Below are positions 17,933-25,933 of a stretch of DNA of 64,000 nucleotides, one piece after another (positions within the stretch are counted from its first letter, which is position 1; each line of letters opens with the position of its first letter). The stretch spans positions 248,001 to 312,000 of the forward strand of contig NZ_FODX01000001.1 of NCBI RefSeq assembly GCF_900110495.1, in the 5' to 3' direction. Position numbers and translations under genes: made by a program. The DNA is from Nitrosovibrio sp. Nv6 (GTDB taxonomy: Bacteria > Pseudomonadota > Gammaproteobacteria > Burkholderiales > Nitrosomonadaceae). The notes under the pieces are model-generated. The model was not told where the DNA came from. It searched no databases and saw only the letters and a program-made list of their open reading frames with translations.

Positions 17933-18874
17933 ATGGACATCGAACAACTGAATAACGATCACGGAATAGCCGGACAAATAAAGTTCGTCGAGGGTACAGG
18001 AGGATTTCCGTTCATCAAAATCGGTAATGCCAAAGCCAGTGCCGTGATTTCCGTGTATGGGGGCCAAGTACTGTCTTTTCAGCCTGCCAATGAGCCGCAC
18101 AACCTGATGTTTCTTAGCGAAGCGGCATATTACCAGGCCGGCAAAGGTATCAAAGGCGGCACCCCGGTCTGTTGGCCATGGTTCGGACCTGACCCCGAAA
18201 GGTTAGGGCGCCCTGCGCATGGTTTTGTACGCAACTGCTCCTGGAACGTGATAAAGACCGAAACGACCATGGACGGCGACAGCAGGGTTACGCTGGGCCT
18301 GACAGACACTCCTGAAACCAGGGCCATCTGGCCGCATGCATTCAACCTTTCACTTGAAATTACGGTCGGCGAGTCACTGAATCTGGAATTGATCACCCGC
18401 AACACGTCCGCACAGGTATTTCATATAACCCAGGCGTTACATACTTATTTCCGAGTCGGGCATATTGATCAGGTAACGATATCCGGCCTGGAAGGGGCTG
18501 AGTATATCGACAAGGCCGACAACAGCCTTCTAAAATTTCAGATGGGTGCTGTAACAATCGGCACGGAGGTCGACCGTATCTATCGGGGCATCGAAGGCGA
18601 ATTGATAATTGATGACGCCGCCTTTGGCCGTCGGATCAGAATCGCATCCAGAGGCAGCAAAACCGCTGTGGTGTGGAACCCGTGGTCAGCAATCGCCGCG
18701 GAAATGGGTGACTTGAAAGACGACGATTATAAACGCTTTGTTTGCGTCGAAACCGCCAATGCCGGCTCGGATATCGTGAAAGTAAGCCCCTATGGCGAAT
18801 GCAGACTGGTGGCAAACTACCGCATAGAGCAGGCCTTTCCAGAAATGTTCAATGAATTCCCGCCTGCCGCCTAG
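17933..18874 (+). CDS. D-hexose-6-phosphate mutarotase (aldose 1-epimerase family)
   Basis: A 313-residue YeaD/YMR099c-type epimerase that interconverts alpha and beta anomers of glucose-6-phosphate and related sugars in the cytosol. Signatures are GGQVLSFQP, GIKGGTPVCWPWFGP (substrate-phosphate region), HGFVRNCSW, the ALHTYFRVG strand with the catalytic His, and ETANAGSDIVKVSPYG near the end. Length is typical (about 300). It precedes hrpA, which runs toward it. Confidence 0.9.
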   Translation: MDIEQLNNDHGIAGQIKFVEGTGGFPFIKIGNAKASAVISVYGGQVLSFQPANEPHNLMFLSEAAYYQAGKGIKGGTPVCWPWFGPDPERLGRPAHGFVRNCSWNVIKTETTMDGDSRVTLGLTDTPETRAIWPHAFNLSLEITVGESLNLELITRNTSAQVFHITQALHTYFRVGHIDQVTISGLEGAEYIDKADNSLLKFQMGAVTIGTEVDRIYRGIEGELIIDDAAFGRRIRIASRGSKTAVVWNPWSAIAAEMGDLKDDDYKRFVCVETANAGSDIVKVSPYGECRLVANYRIEQAFPEMFNEFPPAA

Positions 18875-18941
18875 CTGAAAGAGGCGGAGGTTTCGCATAT
18901 GCTCTCTGTGAACTAGGGGTAGCTGAAGCCTGAATTGAGAT

Positions 18942-21900
18942 TCACGAGATGACTTCCTCCCACAATTTCTGCAAGCGTTTGGCGGAAACAGGGTAGGGCG
19001 TTTTCAGTTCCTGGGCGAATAGCGAGATGCGCAGTTCCTCGATCTGCCATCGGAATTCGGCAAGGGCGGGGTCGCAGATACCGGCCTTGCGATGTTTTTC
19101 CAACCGTTGCTCATACTGATTCCATAATCCGGCAATAACGCCGCCGTGGCGCGCGTCGCGCTCCGGGTTGGCGGGATATTTGTCCAGCCGCAGAATCATT
19201 CCTTTCAGATACCGCGGCAGGTGTTGCAGCCGGTCCCATGGGGTGGCATTCAAAAACCCCGGATAAACCAGATTATGCAATTGTGTGCGCAATTGGGCAT
19301 CAAGGCCGCCTTTCAGCTTGCCTGAACCTGCGCCAGATTTCGCCAACGCACTTCCACCAACCCCTCCCGTTGCGGACAACCTGCCCATTAACGTTTGGCA
19401 TTCGTTCGCAATGTTTTGTACCATTCGTATAACCGCTTCAGCCACGGCTGGGAGGCGCGCTCTTGCGCGCTGCCGTTGGGCAATGAACTCCTTTTCGCTG
19501 TGCGGCAGCGAATCATCACCGATAAAGGCACGATCGGCAATGGCGTTCAGCATATCTTCGCGAAGCGCCTCTGCCCCGATGAGCGTATGTAATTGCAATA
19601 AGGCTGGGCTCAGGTATCGCCCTTGCCCTGACAGATTCTTCTCCAGCTGCTTCATCTGTTCCTTTAGCTCGAAACGCAGCAACTGCAGCACGCCGCCGCG
19701 CATGCTCGCCTGTGCCGCCTCACGCGTATCGAACAAATGGATCGCCACTTTCCCCTCCCGGTTGACGAGCGCCGGGTAGCCGGTCAGTTTTTTGCCGGCA
19801 CGGATAAAAGCGATTTCTTCGGGCAGGTCGCCAAAGTCCCAGCGTTTTACGTCGTCGCGCTCGATCGGCAGGCGTTCACTCGAATCCGGGCGCGAGAATG
19901 TCAACTGCGCCGCCTGACCAAGCTGCGCCTTCAGTTGCGCGAGATCGCGGCTCATCGCCAACTCCTGCCCCGCATCGTCCACGACCTCGTAATTCATCAA
20001 CAGATGGGACGGCGGTTTCTCGTCGCGCCACGCGTCCTGTGGGACGGCGATGCCGGTTTTGGCCCGAATAAAGTCCCCTAATGCCTCAGTCAGCGGCAAG
20101 GACGGGGACCGAGGTACCGCCTCTCCCCGCTCCTGGCTTTCCAGAAATCGTGTTACAAATTCCGGTATCGGCACAACATGACGGCGGACCTGCTTGGGAA
20201 GCGCTTTCAGGTACCAGGTCACCTTTTCGCGGACCAAACCCGGAACGAGGTTGTCGAATCGCGCTGAATTCAGCTTGTTGAGCAGCGGCAGCGGCACGGT
20301 AACGGTGACGCCATCCAATATATGTCCAGGGTCGAATCGATAGGTGAGCGGTAGCCGGACGCCGTCCACCGTTATGCTACCTGGATATCGCTCTTCCGTG
20401 ACGCTGTTGGCCTCGTGGCGCATCAGGTATTCCCTGGAGAGAAAGAGCAGCCGCGGGTTTTCCTGTTCCGCTTGTCTCCGCCATTTTTCGAACGCTGCGC
20501 CGTTGCCTGTTCCACCGGGAATAATGGCATCGTAAAACGCAAAAATTTCCGCGTCGTCCACCAGCACATCCGGCCGGCGCGTCTTGTGTTCCAGCGCTGC
20601 GACATCGGCGATCAGTTTGCGGTTATGCTCGAAAAAAGGCGCCTGGGTTACATATTCACCCGCGACGAGTGCCGAGCGGATAAAAATTTCACGCGCTTCC
20701 CCCGGATTGATGTTGCCGTAATAAACCCGCCGCTTTGGCACAACGGTAAGGCCGTACAGGGTCACCCGCTCGAATGCCGACACCTGCGCCGTTTTCTTTT
20801 CCCAATGCGGATCGAAGTAGTGCTTCTTGCATAGTCGGCCGGCGATTTTCTCCACCCAAAGCGGGTCGATTCTGGCTGCGCATCGCCCGTAGAGCTTTGT
20901 GGTCTCGGCCAGCTCAGCTGCCATCACCCATTTGGATTTAGTTTTTTTCAGTACGGAGCCTGGAAAAATGGAGAACTTGATTCCCCTTGCTCCCAGATAT
21001 TCGCCGGTCTCCTCAGCCTTGAAGCCGATGTTGCCCAGCAGCCCCGCAAGGAGTGCCCGATGAATTTCGTCATAACCAGCGGGAATCTGATTGGGCCTCA
21101 ACCCCAGTTCCGCCACCAATGTATGCAACTGACCATGAACCTCACGCCACTCGCGCATCCTGCGGTGCGACAAGAAATTTTCCTGGCACTGTGCCATGAG
21201 CTTGCGGTTGGATTTTTTATGTTTCAACAATTCATCGAAAAACTCCCACAGCCTGAGGTAGCCCAGAAAGTCGGAGCGCTCGTCCTGAAAACGCTGATGC
21301 GCCCTGTCCGCTGCTTCCTGCCGCTCGAATGGTCGGTCGCGCGGGTCCTGCACGCTGAGGGCGGCAGTGATGATGAGCACTTCACTCAGGCAGTTCTCCT
21401 CTTTTGCAGCCAGTATCATGCGTGCGATTTTCGGATCGATCGGAAACTTTGCCAGTCGCCAGCCTATGCTTGTCAGCATATTGCTGTCATCAACTGCGCC
21501 CAGCTCGGCCAGCAGTTGGTAGCCGTCCGCGATCATCCGCGGCGGAGGCGGCTCGAGGAAGGGGAAATTTTCCACCTCGCCGATCTTCAGTGATTTCATA
21601 CGCAGAATCACGGCTGCCAGCGATGAACGTAGAATTTCCGGGTCGGTGAACTCCGGTCTGGCAAGATATTCCTCTTCCGAATAGAGCCGTATACAGATGC
21701 CGCTCATCACCCGCCCGCAACGTCCAGCCCGCTGGTTAGCCGAAGCGCGTGAGATTTTTTCCACCTGCAACTGCTCCACCTTGTTGCGGTAGCTGTATCG
21801 ATTGAGTCGCGCCAGTCCCGTGTCGATCACATACCGTATGCCGGGAACAGTAAGCGATGTTTCGGCCACATTGGTAGCGAGCACGATTCGCCTGACGTTG

Positions 21901-22823
21901 CTGTCGGGCTTGAACACGCGCTCCTGTTCCGCGTACGACAAGCGCGCAAACAAGGGCAGAATATCCGCACCGCCGCCGCCTCCAGGGGCGGAGGGCCCGA
22001 ACCGGTTGAACGCATGCTTGCGCAGCACCTCGGCGGTTTCCCGAATTTCCCGCTCGCCCGGAAGAAAGATCAGTATGTCTCCCGTGCCGGAACGGGTCGT
22101 TTCGTCCACTGCGTCGAGGATGGCCTGTTCCAGACCGCCTTCTTCCTTGTCTTCATCTTCGGTTTTATTCTGGCTAGGGCCGAAAGGGCGATAACGCACT
22201 TCCACCGGATACATCCGGCCTGACACTTCGATAATCGGCGCGTCGTTGAAATGCGCCGAAAAGCGCTGCGCATTGATGGTGGCGGACGTGACGAGAAGCT
22301 TCAGGTCTGGCCGCCTGGGCAGCAACTGCTTGAGATAACCAAGGAGAAAATCGATATTGAGACTGCGCTCGTGCGCCTCGTCGATGATGATCGTGTCGTA
22401 GGCAAGGAGAGAAGGATCGCCCTGCGTTTCCGCCAGCAGCATGCCATCGGTCATGAGTTTGACATAGGTCCCCGAACTGACCTTGTCCGAGAAACGCACC
22501 TTGTAGCCGACCACGTGCCCCAGCGGACTTTTGAGTTCGGAAGCAATCCGCGCCGCCACCGTGCGCGCGGCAATGCGACGTGGCTGCGTATGCCCGATCA
22601 TTCCCGCCACCCCGCGGCCGAGCTCGAGGCAGATTTTCGGCAACTGCGTCGTCTTGCCCGAGCCGGTCTCGCCACAGACGATTACCACCTGATTCTCCCT
22701 TATCGCGCGCGCAATTTCTTCACGCCGCCCAACTACAGGCAGGTCTTCGGGATACATTGGTTTGGGAAGGTTGGCGAGGCGCCAGGCGGCGTCGGCAGCG
22801 GAAATGGCAGAAGATTTTTTCAT
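18942..22823 (-). CDS. hrpA: ATP-dependent RNA helicase HrpA
   Basis: A DEAH-box helicase of about 1293 residues, as long as E. coli HrpA. Motifs: GETGSGKTTQLPK (Walker A), TDGMLLAE, DEAHERSLNIDFLLGYLK, SATINAQRF, and the second RecA domain with ATNVAETSLTVPGIRYVIDTG and QRAGRCGR. The winged-helix/ratchet region and the long family-specific C-terminal domain (DUF3418-type) follow. HrpA acts on RNA in the cytosol and is linked to mRNA processing and to rescue of collided ribosomes. I prefer the ATG at 22823; a TTG five codons upstream (22838) is in frame. Neither has a clear ribosome site. Confidence 0.95.
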   Translation of the reverse strand: MKKSSAISAADAAWRLANLPKPMYPEDLPVVGRREEIARAIRENQVVIVCGETGSGKTTQLPKICLELGRGVAGMIGHTQPRRIAARTVAARIASELKSPLGHVVGYKVRFSDKVSSGTYVKLMTDGMLLAETQGDPSLLAYDTIIIDEAHERSLNIDFLLGYLKQLLPRRPDLKLLVTSATINAQRFSAHFNDAPIIEVSGRMYPVEVRYRPFGPSQNKTEDEDKEEGGLEQAILDAVDETTRSGTGDILIFLPGEREIRETAEVLRKHAFNRFGPSAPGGGGGADILPLFARLSYAEQERVFKPDSNVRRIVLATNVAETSLTVPGIRYVIDTGLARLNRYSYRNKVEQLQVEKISRASANQRAGRCGRVMSGICIRLYSEEEYLARPEFTDPEILRSSLAAVILRMKSLKIGEVENFPFLEPPPPRMIADGYQLLAELGAVDDSNMLTSIGWRLAKFPIDPKIARMILAAKEENCLSEVLIITAALSVQDPRDRPFERQEAADRAHQRFQDERSDFLGYLRLWEFFDELLKHKKSNRKLMAQCQENFLSHRRMREWREVHGQLHTLVAELGLRPNQIPAGYDEIHRALLAGLLGNIGFKAEETGEYLGARGIKFSIFPGSVLKKTKSKWVMAAELAETTKLYGRCAARIDPLWVEKIAGRLCKKHYFDPHWEKKTAQVSAFERVTLYGLTVVPKRRVYYGNINPGEAREIFIRSALVAGEYVTQAPFFEHNRKLIADVAALEHKTRRPDVLVDDAEIFAFYDAIIPGGTGNGAAFEKWRRQAEQENPRLLFLSREYLMRHEANSVTEERYPGSITVDGVRLPLTYRFDPGHILDGVTVTVPLPLLNKLNSARFDNLVPGLVREKVTWYLKALPKQVRRHVVPIPEFVTRFLESQERGEAVPRSPSLPLTEALGDFIRAKTGIAVPQDAWRDEKPPSHLLMNYEVVDDAGQELAMSRDLAQLKAQLGQAAQLTFSRPDSSERLPIERDDVKRWDFGDLPEEIAFIRAGKKLTGYPALVNREGKVAIHLFDTREAAQASMRGGVLQLLRFELKEQMKQLEKNLSGQGRYLSPALLQLHTLIGAEALREDMLNAIADRAFIGDDSLPHSEKEFIAQRQRARARLPAVAEAVIRMVQNIANECQTLMGRLSATGGVGGSALAKSGAGSGKLKGGLDAQLRTQLHNLVYPGFLNATPWDRLQHLPRYLKGMILRLDKYPANPERDARHGGVIAGLWNQYEQRLEKHRKAGICDPALAEFRWQIEELRISLFAQELKTPYPVSAKRLQKLWEEVIS

Positions 22824-23367
22824 CAGGCGATGTAACAAAGGATGGTTATTCTAACGCAGGAGAACGGCTGGACAAAAAGCACAAGATGGAAATGTAGAAA
22901 CACCCGAGGTAATAATTTATTCTTGATTTCTCATACTCATCAGCTATGTTTAATAAACAACCCGAATGTGGAGCGGCATGCCAGGCTCGGGTCAGAGAGA
23001 AATTCCAAAAGCATAAGATGATCCGCTTCACAAGAGCAGATCAGGATCCCATCAAGACAAACAGGAGTCAAAGTCCAATCATTCGGCTTAAGTAAGGATT
23101 GTGATGCAGGCCGTGAGGTCTCGTGTAAATCACATGAATCGCTGTAGATAAGGTACGATTGTAGAATGCGATTTTTCCCTAGCTTGATATCATCGCAGCA
23201 AGTTATCCCATAGTTGCTTGATGCTCGACTGCTTTCAATTGCCCAGACAGAAAAAGATGAAAACATCAATCGGCCACAGCACGAGAACACTGCCCGTTCT
23301 CGAATAAGGCGACTATCCGTCTGAAGAATTCGCGATTTATCCGGACAATAAGAAAGGAAAATGCAAG
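22824..23367. other. intergenic region, nothing recognised
   Basis: About 540 bases between divergent hrpA and the Tc-like module gene. Short minus-strand frames are open, but they lack ribosome sites and resemble nothing. AAAGGAAA at 23352-23359 is the probable ribosome site of the next gene. Confidence 0.5.
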
Positions 23368-24774
23368 ATGCGAGCCACGATTCAGTTTAGTCATCCGGAC
23401 AAAAAATTCGCCATTCTCACAAAACTGCTGAACATCATTAAGGGTATAAAAAACCTGCATCAGCACATTCTAGCCGACGGCATATTGCTGGAAAGGCTGG
23501 ATGCAAGCGATATAGAAAAACTGAAAACAGCGCTGGCAGGTCCGAATTATTCCAAATGCGTTATCTCGGACAACTCTATTCGGGTCATCATTATCGGTGG
23601 CGAACTGCGCGCCTTGTTCGGGTTGGTGATACCCATTCCCGGCAGGCAGGACGACTTCGCCCGAATCTTCTGGGAACGCGGTTTTACCCTTGAGCACTTG
23701 ACACCGGGACAGGCTGAAGCAATAAGAAACCAGCTCGACGCCATCGCAGCCGTGACCATCACGCCCGATATCCCTCAGACACGCATTTACACGGTCAGCG
23801 GGCAGGTCAGCCAGGACGACGGCACCCCTCTCAGCACTCGCGGTTTTACTGTCCGCGCCTTTGATTCGCTCTCCGTGAACAGTCTTGTGCTCTGTGGGAG
23901 TACGGCTACTCTTCAAGCTGACGGTTTTTATCGAATCGACTACGCCTGGCGGTCAAACGGACGAAAAGGCCCCGATTTACTCGTTCGCGTGTTTGATCCG
24001 GAAGGCAACGTTGTGGCTGAAACCAAAAAATCCTCAGCTGCAATTCAGGAATTCCTGGACATGACAGCCGAAGGATTATGTATCGTCCGAGGCATAATCC
24101 GTTACGCCGATGGTGCCCCGCTTCCGGATGTCGTCGTGCGCGCTTTCGACCGTGATATGCGGGCAGAGGCATTACTGGGAAACACGGTCACCGATGCTGA
24201 AGGATTTTATGAAATTACCTATAGCGTAGGGCAATTCCAGGCAAAAAAGGCGCAAGCTGACCTGGTCATGCGCGTTTTCCGGCAGGGAGAGGGAGAGGAG
24301 GAAATCGCCGTTTCCGATATTGTGTTCGATGCGTCGCTACAACAGGCCATTGATATGGAGATCGAGTCCAGGAAATTTCCTGGTCCATCGGAATATGAGC
24401 AGTATCTTGCCGCGCTGAAACCATTCATTGTGGGAGAACCAATTCACGAATTGACTGATGAGGATTTAAGTTTTCTCAACGGCAAAACAAACATTCCGCT
24501 TGAACAGCTAAGTCACTTGCGTGTGGACGCGCAATGGTCTTTTCAATACGGATTGGAACCCGGGATGGCCTACGGCCTTTTTAGTCAGGGGTTACCGGCA
24601 AACCTGCGCCGCTTGCTGACCGAGAAGCGAGCGGGTTTACATGAAGCACTTCGGGTCTCGCTAGTGCATAACGTTGTCCCAGCGGGGCTTGCCGGGCAAA
24701 TTGACGAGGTTCTTGAACGACTTCTGTCCCTGACTGATTCACCGGTCGTTGAGTTGGACAGGAAGGTCAAGTAA
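23368..24774 (+). CDS. orphan module related to the N-terminal part of Tc-toxin A-like proteins
   Basis: A 468-residue protein without signal peptide. Residues 1-130 are an unassigned alpha/beta part. Two tandem transthyretin-like beta-sandwich repeats follow at about 141-232 and 237-335: YTVSGQVSQDDGTPL...FTVRAFDS and IVRGIIRYADGAPL...VVVRAFDRDMR, each with a DGFY(R/E)I strand and a DLLVRVFD/DLVMRVF strand. Residues 340-425 (YEQYLAALKPF, ELTDEDLSFLNGKTNI, GMAYGLFSQGLPANLRRLL) match the helical block that follows such repeats in very large Tc-A-like (neuraminidase-like-domain) proteins. Here the protein stops there. No TcB/TcC partner or Rhs gene is nearby. It may be a truncated relic or a standalone protein; the clean frame argues for the latter. 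Confidence 0.65.
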   Translation: MRATIQFSHPDKKFAILTKLLNIIKGIKNLHQHILADGILLERLDASDIEKLKTALAGPNYSKCVISDNSIRVIIIGGELRALFGLVIPIPGRQDDFARIFWERGFTLEHLTPGQAEAIRNQLDAIAAVTITPDIPQTRIYTVSGQVSQDDGTPLSTRGFTVRAFDSLSVNSLVLCGSTATLQADGFYRIDYAWRSNGRKGPDLLVRVFDPEGNVVAETKKSSAAIQEFLDMTAEGLCIVRGIIRYADGAPLPDVVVRAFDRDMRAEALLGNTVTDAEGFYEITYSVGQFQAKKAQADLVMRVFRQGEGEEEIAVSDIVFDASLQQAIDMEIESRKFPGPSEYEQYLAALKPFIVGEPIHELTDEDLSFLNGKTNIPLEQLSHLRVDAQWSFQYGLEPGMAYGLFSQGLPANLRRLLTEKRAGLHEALRVSLVHNVVPAGLAGQIDEVLERLLSLTDSPVVELDRKVK

Positions 24775-25153
24775 CAAGGCTTATCAATAAGTCCTTCGAT
24801 GATTATCACTTATCGGCAACTGGGCCGCAAAATCGAGTCCGTATAAGCGCACAACTGACCTCGTCTGCGAACTTTACGATGAATAAATCCAAGGGGCGCA
24901 ATGTATTGAGCGGCGCTTTTGCCGCAACCCGAAGAGTCCCGCCGTCCTTCCATGGGCAAGCAGTCGAAAGGGACCAGACTCGCCTCACCGCCTCCCTCCA
25001 CCGTGCTTTTTGGCGACCTGTTATATGACGCAATATTGAAAATACTTTTCGGCAGATTTGATTGGCACATCGCAGGGCGATCCACTGGACTGGTATTTTG
25101 CAGGTTGAAGTCTATATTTATATTGTCTTGTTCGCGAAGTGCTTCCATGCATC
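24775..25153. other. intergenic region, nothing recognised
   Basis: About 380 bases behind the Tc-like module gene. I looked for a continuation of the Tc-A protein in all frames and saw none. A minus-strand frame of about 110 codons is open but carries no recognisable motif. Confidence 0.45.
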
Positions 25154-25315
25154 ATGATCAGAACTCGCACTAAACGAGTGTTATCCATTTCGCTGCTCGT
25201 ACTGGGCGGCATATTGATGTTTTTCGCGCCCGAAAATATCTGGATCGGCGCAGTTCTTTTCGCCCTCGGTCTTTGTGTGGAAATAGCAGGGCTTGTACTC
25301 GGACACCGCAAATAA
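25154..25315 (+). CDS. 53-residue membrane protein with two helices
   Basis: A short open frame starting at the ATG at 25154. It has a basic N-terminus (MIRTRTKR), a first hydrophobic helix (VLSISLLVLGGILMFFA), a short PENIW turn and a second helix (IGAVLFALGLCVEIAGLVLG) ending HRK. The composition is strongly that of a two-pass inner-membrane hairpin protein, and small proteins with such an LGGxLMFxAPExxWxG pattern are common in proteobacteria. There is no clear ribosome site, and the role is unknown. Confidence 0.6.
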   Translation: MIRTRTKRVLSISLLVLGGILMFFAPENIWIGAVLFALGLCVEIAGLVLGHRK

Positions 25316-25439
25316 GAAGATTTAAAGCGTGGGAATGATCGGTATATTCGGGCTTGTGCCAGGTACTCGGCGCGCGGGCCACGAACGCGGCCGGGAGCGC
25401 AGGCGAAATTGTGTTTCCGGATCAATTTTTCGCAAGCAT

Positions 25440-25476
25440 AAAAAAACCCGAAAACGGACGAACCGGCTTCGGGTTT
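25440..25476 (-). terminator. intrinsic terminator of the candidate small RNA
   Basis: Perfect 9-base arms AAACCCGAA (25444-25452) and TTCGGGTTT (25468-25476), an additional inner CGG/CCG pairing, and seven consecutive U on the minus strand (25446-25440). Confidence 0.75.
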
Positions 25477-25515
25477 CAAGTTTCCACTTACAAAGGAGGG
25501 TATCACTTATACGAC
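25440..25515 (-). ncRNA. candidate small RNA with an anti-Shine-Dalgarno segment
   Basis: On the minus strand a strong promoter (25522-25549) is followed about 75 bases later by an intrinsic terminator (25440-25476), with no reading frame between. The predicted RNA starts near 25515. It carries ACCCUCCUUUG (25501-25491), complementary to ribosome-binding sites and similar to the 3' end of 16S rRNA, then a tiny hairpin (AAGU-GGAA-ACUU), then the terminator stem and seven U. This is the usual build of a regulatory RNA acting on mRNA leaders. No known RNA family is recognised. In this window the leader of the gene at 37283 contains AAAGGAGG, a perfect 8-base partner, but targets are only inferred. 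Confidence 0.55.
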
Positions 25516-25521
25516 GTCTAT

Positions 25522-25549
25522 ATAATATAACCGCCGAGAATAAAGTCAA
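25522..25549 (-). promoter_or_regulatory. strong sigma70-type promoter of the candidate small RNA
   Basis: On the minus strand TTGACT (25549-25544), a 16-base spacer and TATTAT (25527-25522) in an AT-rich context. It is among the best promoter matches seen in the window. No protein gene follows it on this strand. Confidence 0.6.
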
Positions 25550-25933
25550 GTACAAAAATCCAATATTTTGTTTACGTCAATCGGAAAGATCGATATTTTG
25601 CTGTGCGATTTAACAGCTCAGGATCTTTCTGTCCCTGTCATTACACCCAAACCCCTCCGCGCCTGATCAGAAGGCCTATACCCGAGCCCAGCAAATCAAC
25701 AAACCAACAAACTCAACAAGCATCATTACATAGTCGAAGGCTCCGGAACAGGCATCAGGGCGCCAGACAATCCATACTTTTGGGACCGAAAGAGGAGGCC
25801 GCCAAGCTGCCCAGCTTGACAAACCCTCATACCGATCTATAACAACAGTTGCAAAAATCTTTTGCGTTGAAAGAGGTGATGAGTTGAAGACCAATTCGCA
25901 AACGTCCATTTTTTTGTTATTGGGGGATATTTC
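25550..25933. other. intergenic region upstream of the GMC oxidoreductase gene
   Basis: About 380 bases without a supported gene. It holds a CA-rich stretch near 25690-25730. Apart from the start of the small-RNA promoter at the left edge, nothing clear is seen. Confidence 0.4.

Noticed and set aside
25021..25506. Minus-strand frame of 161 codons
   Set aside because: It covers the 53-residue membrane protein and the small-RNA terminator and has no recognisable content.
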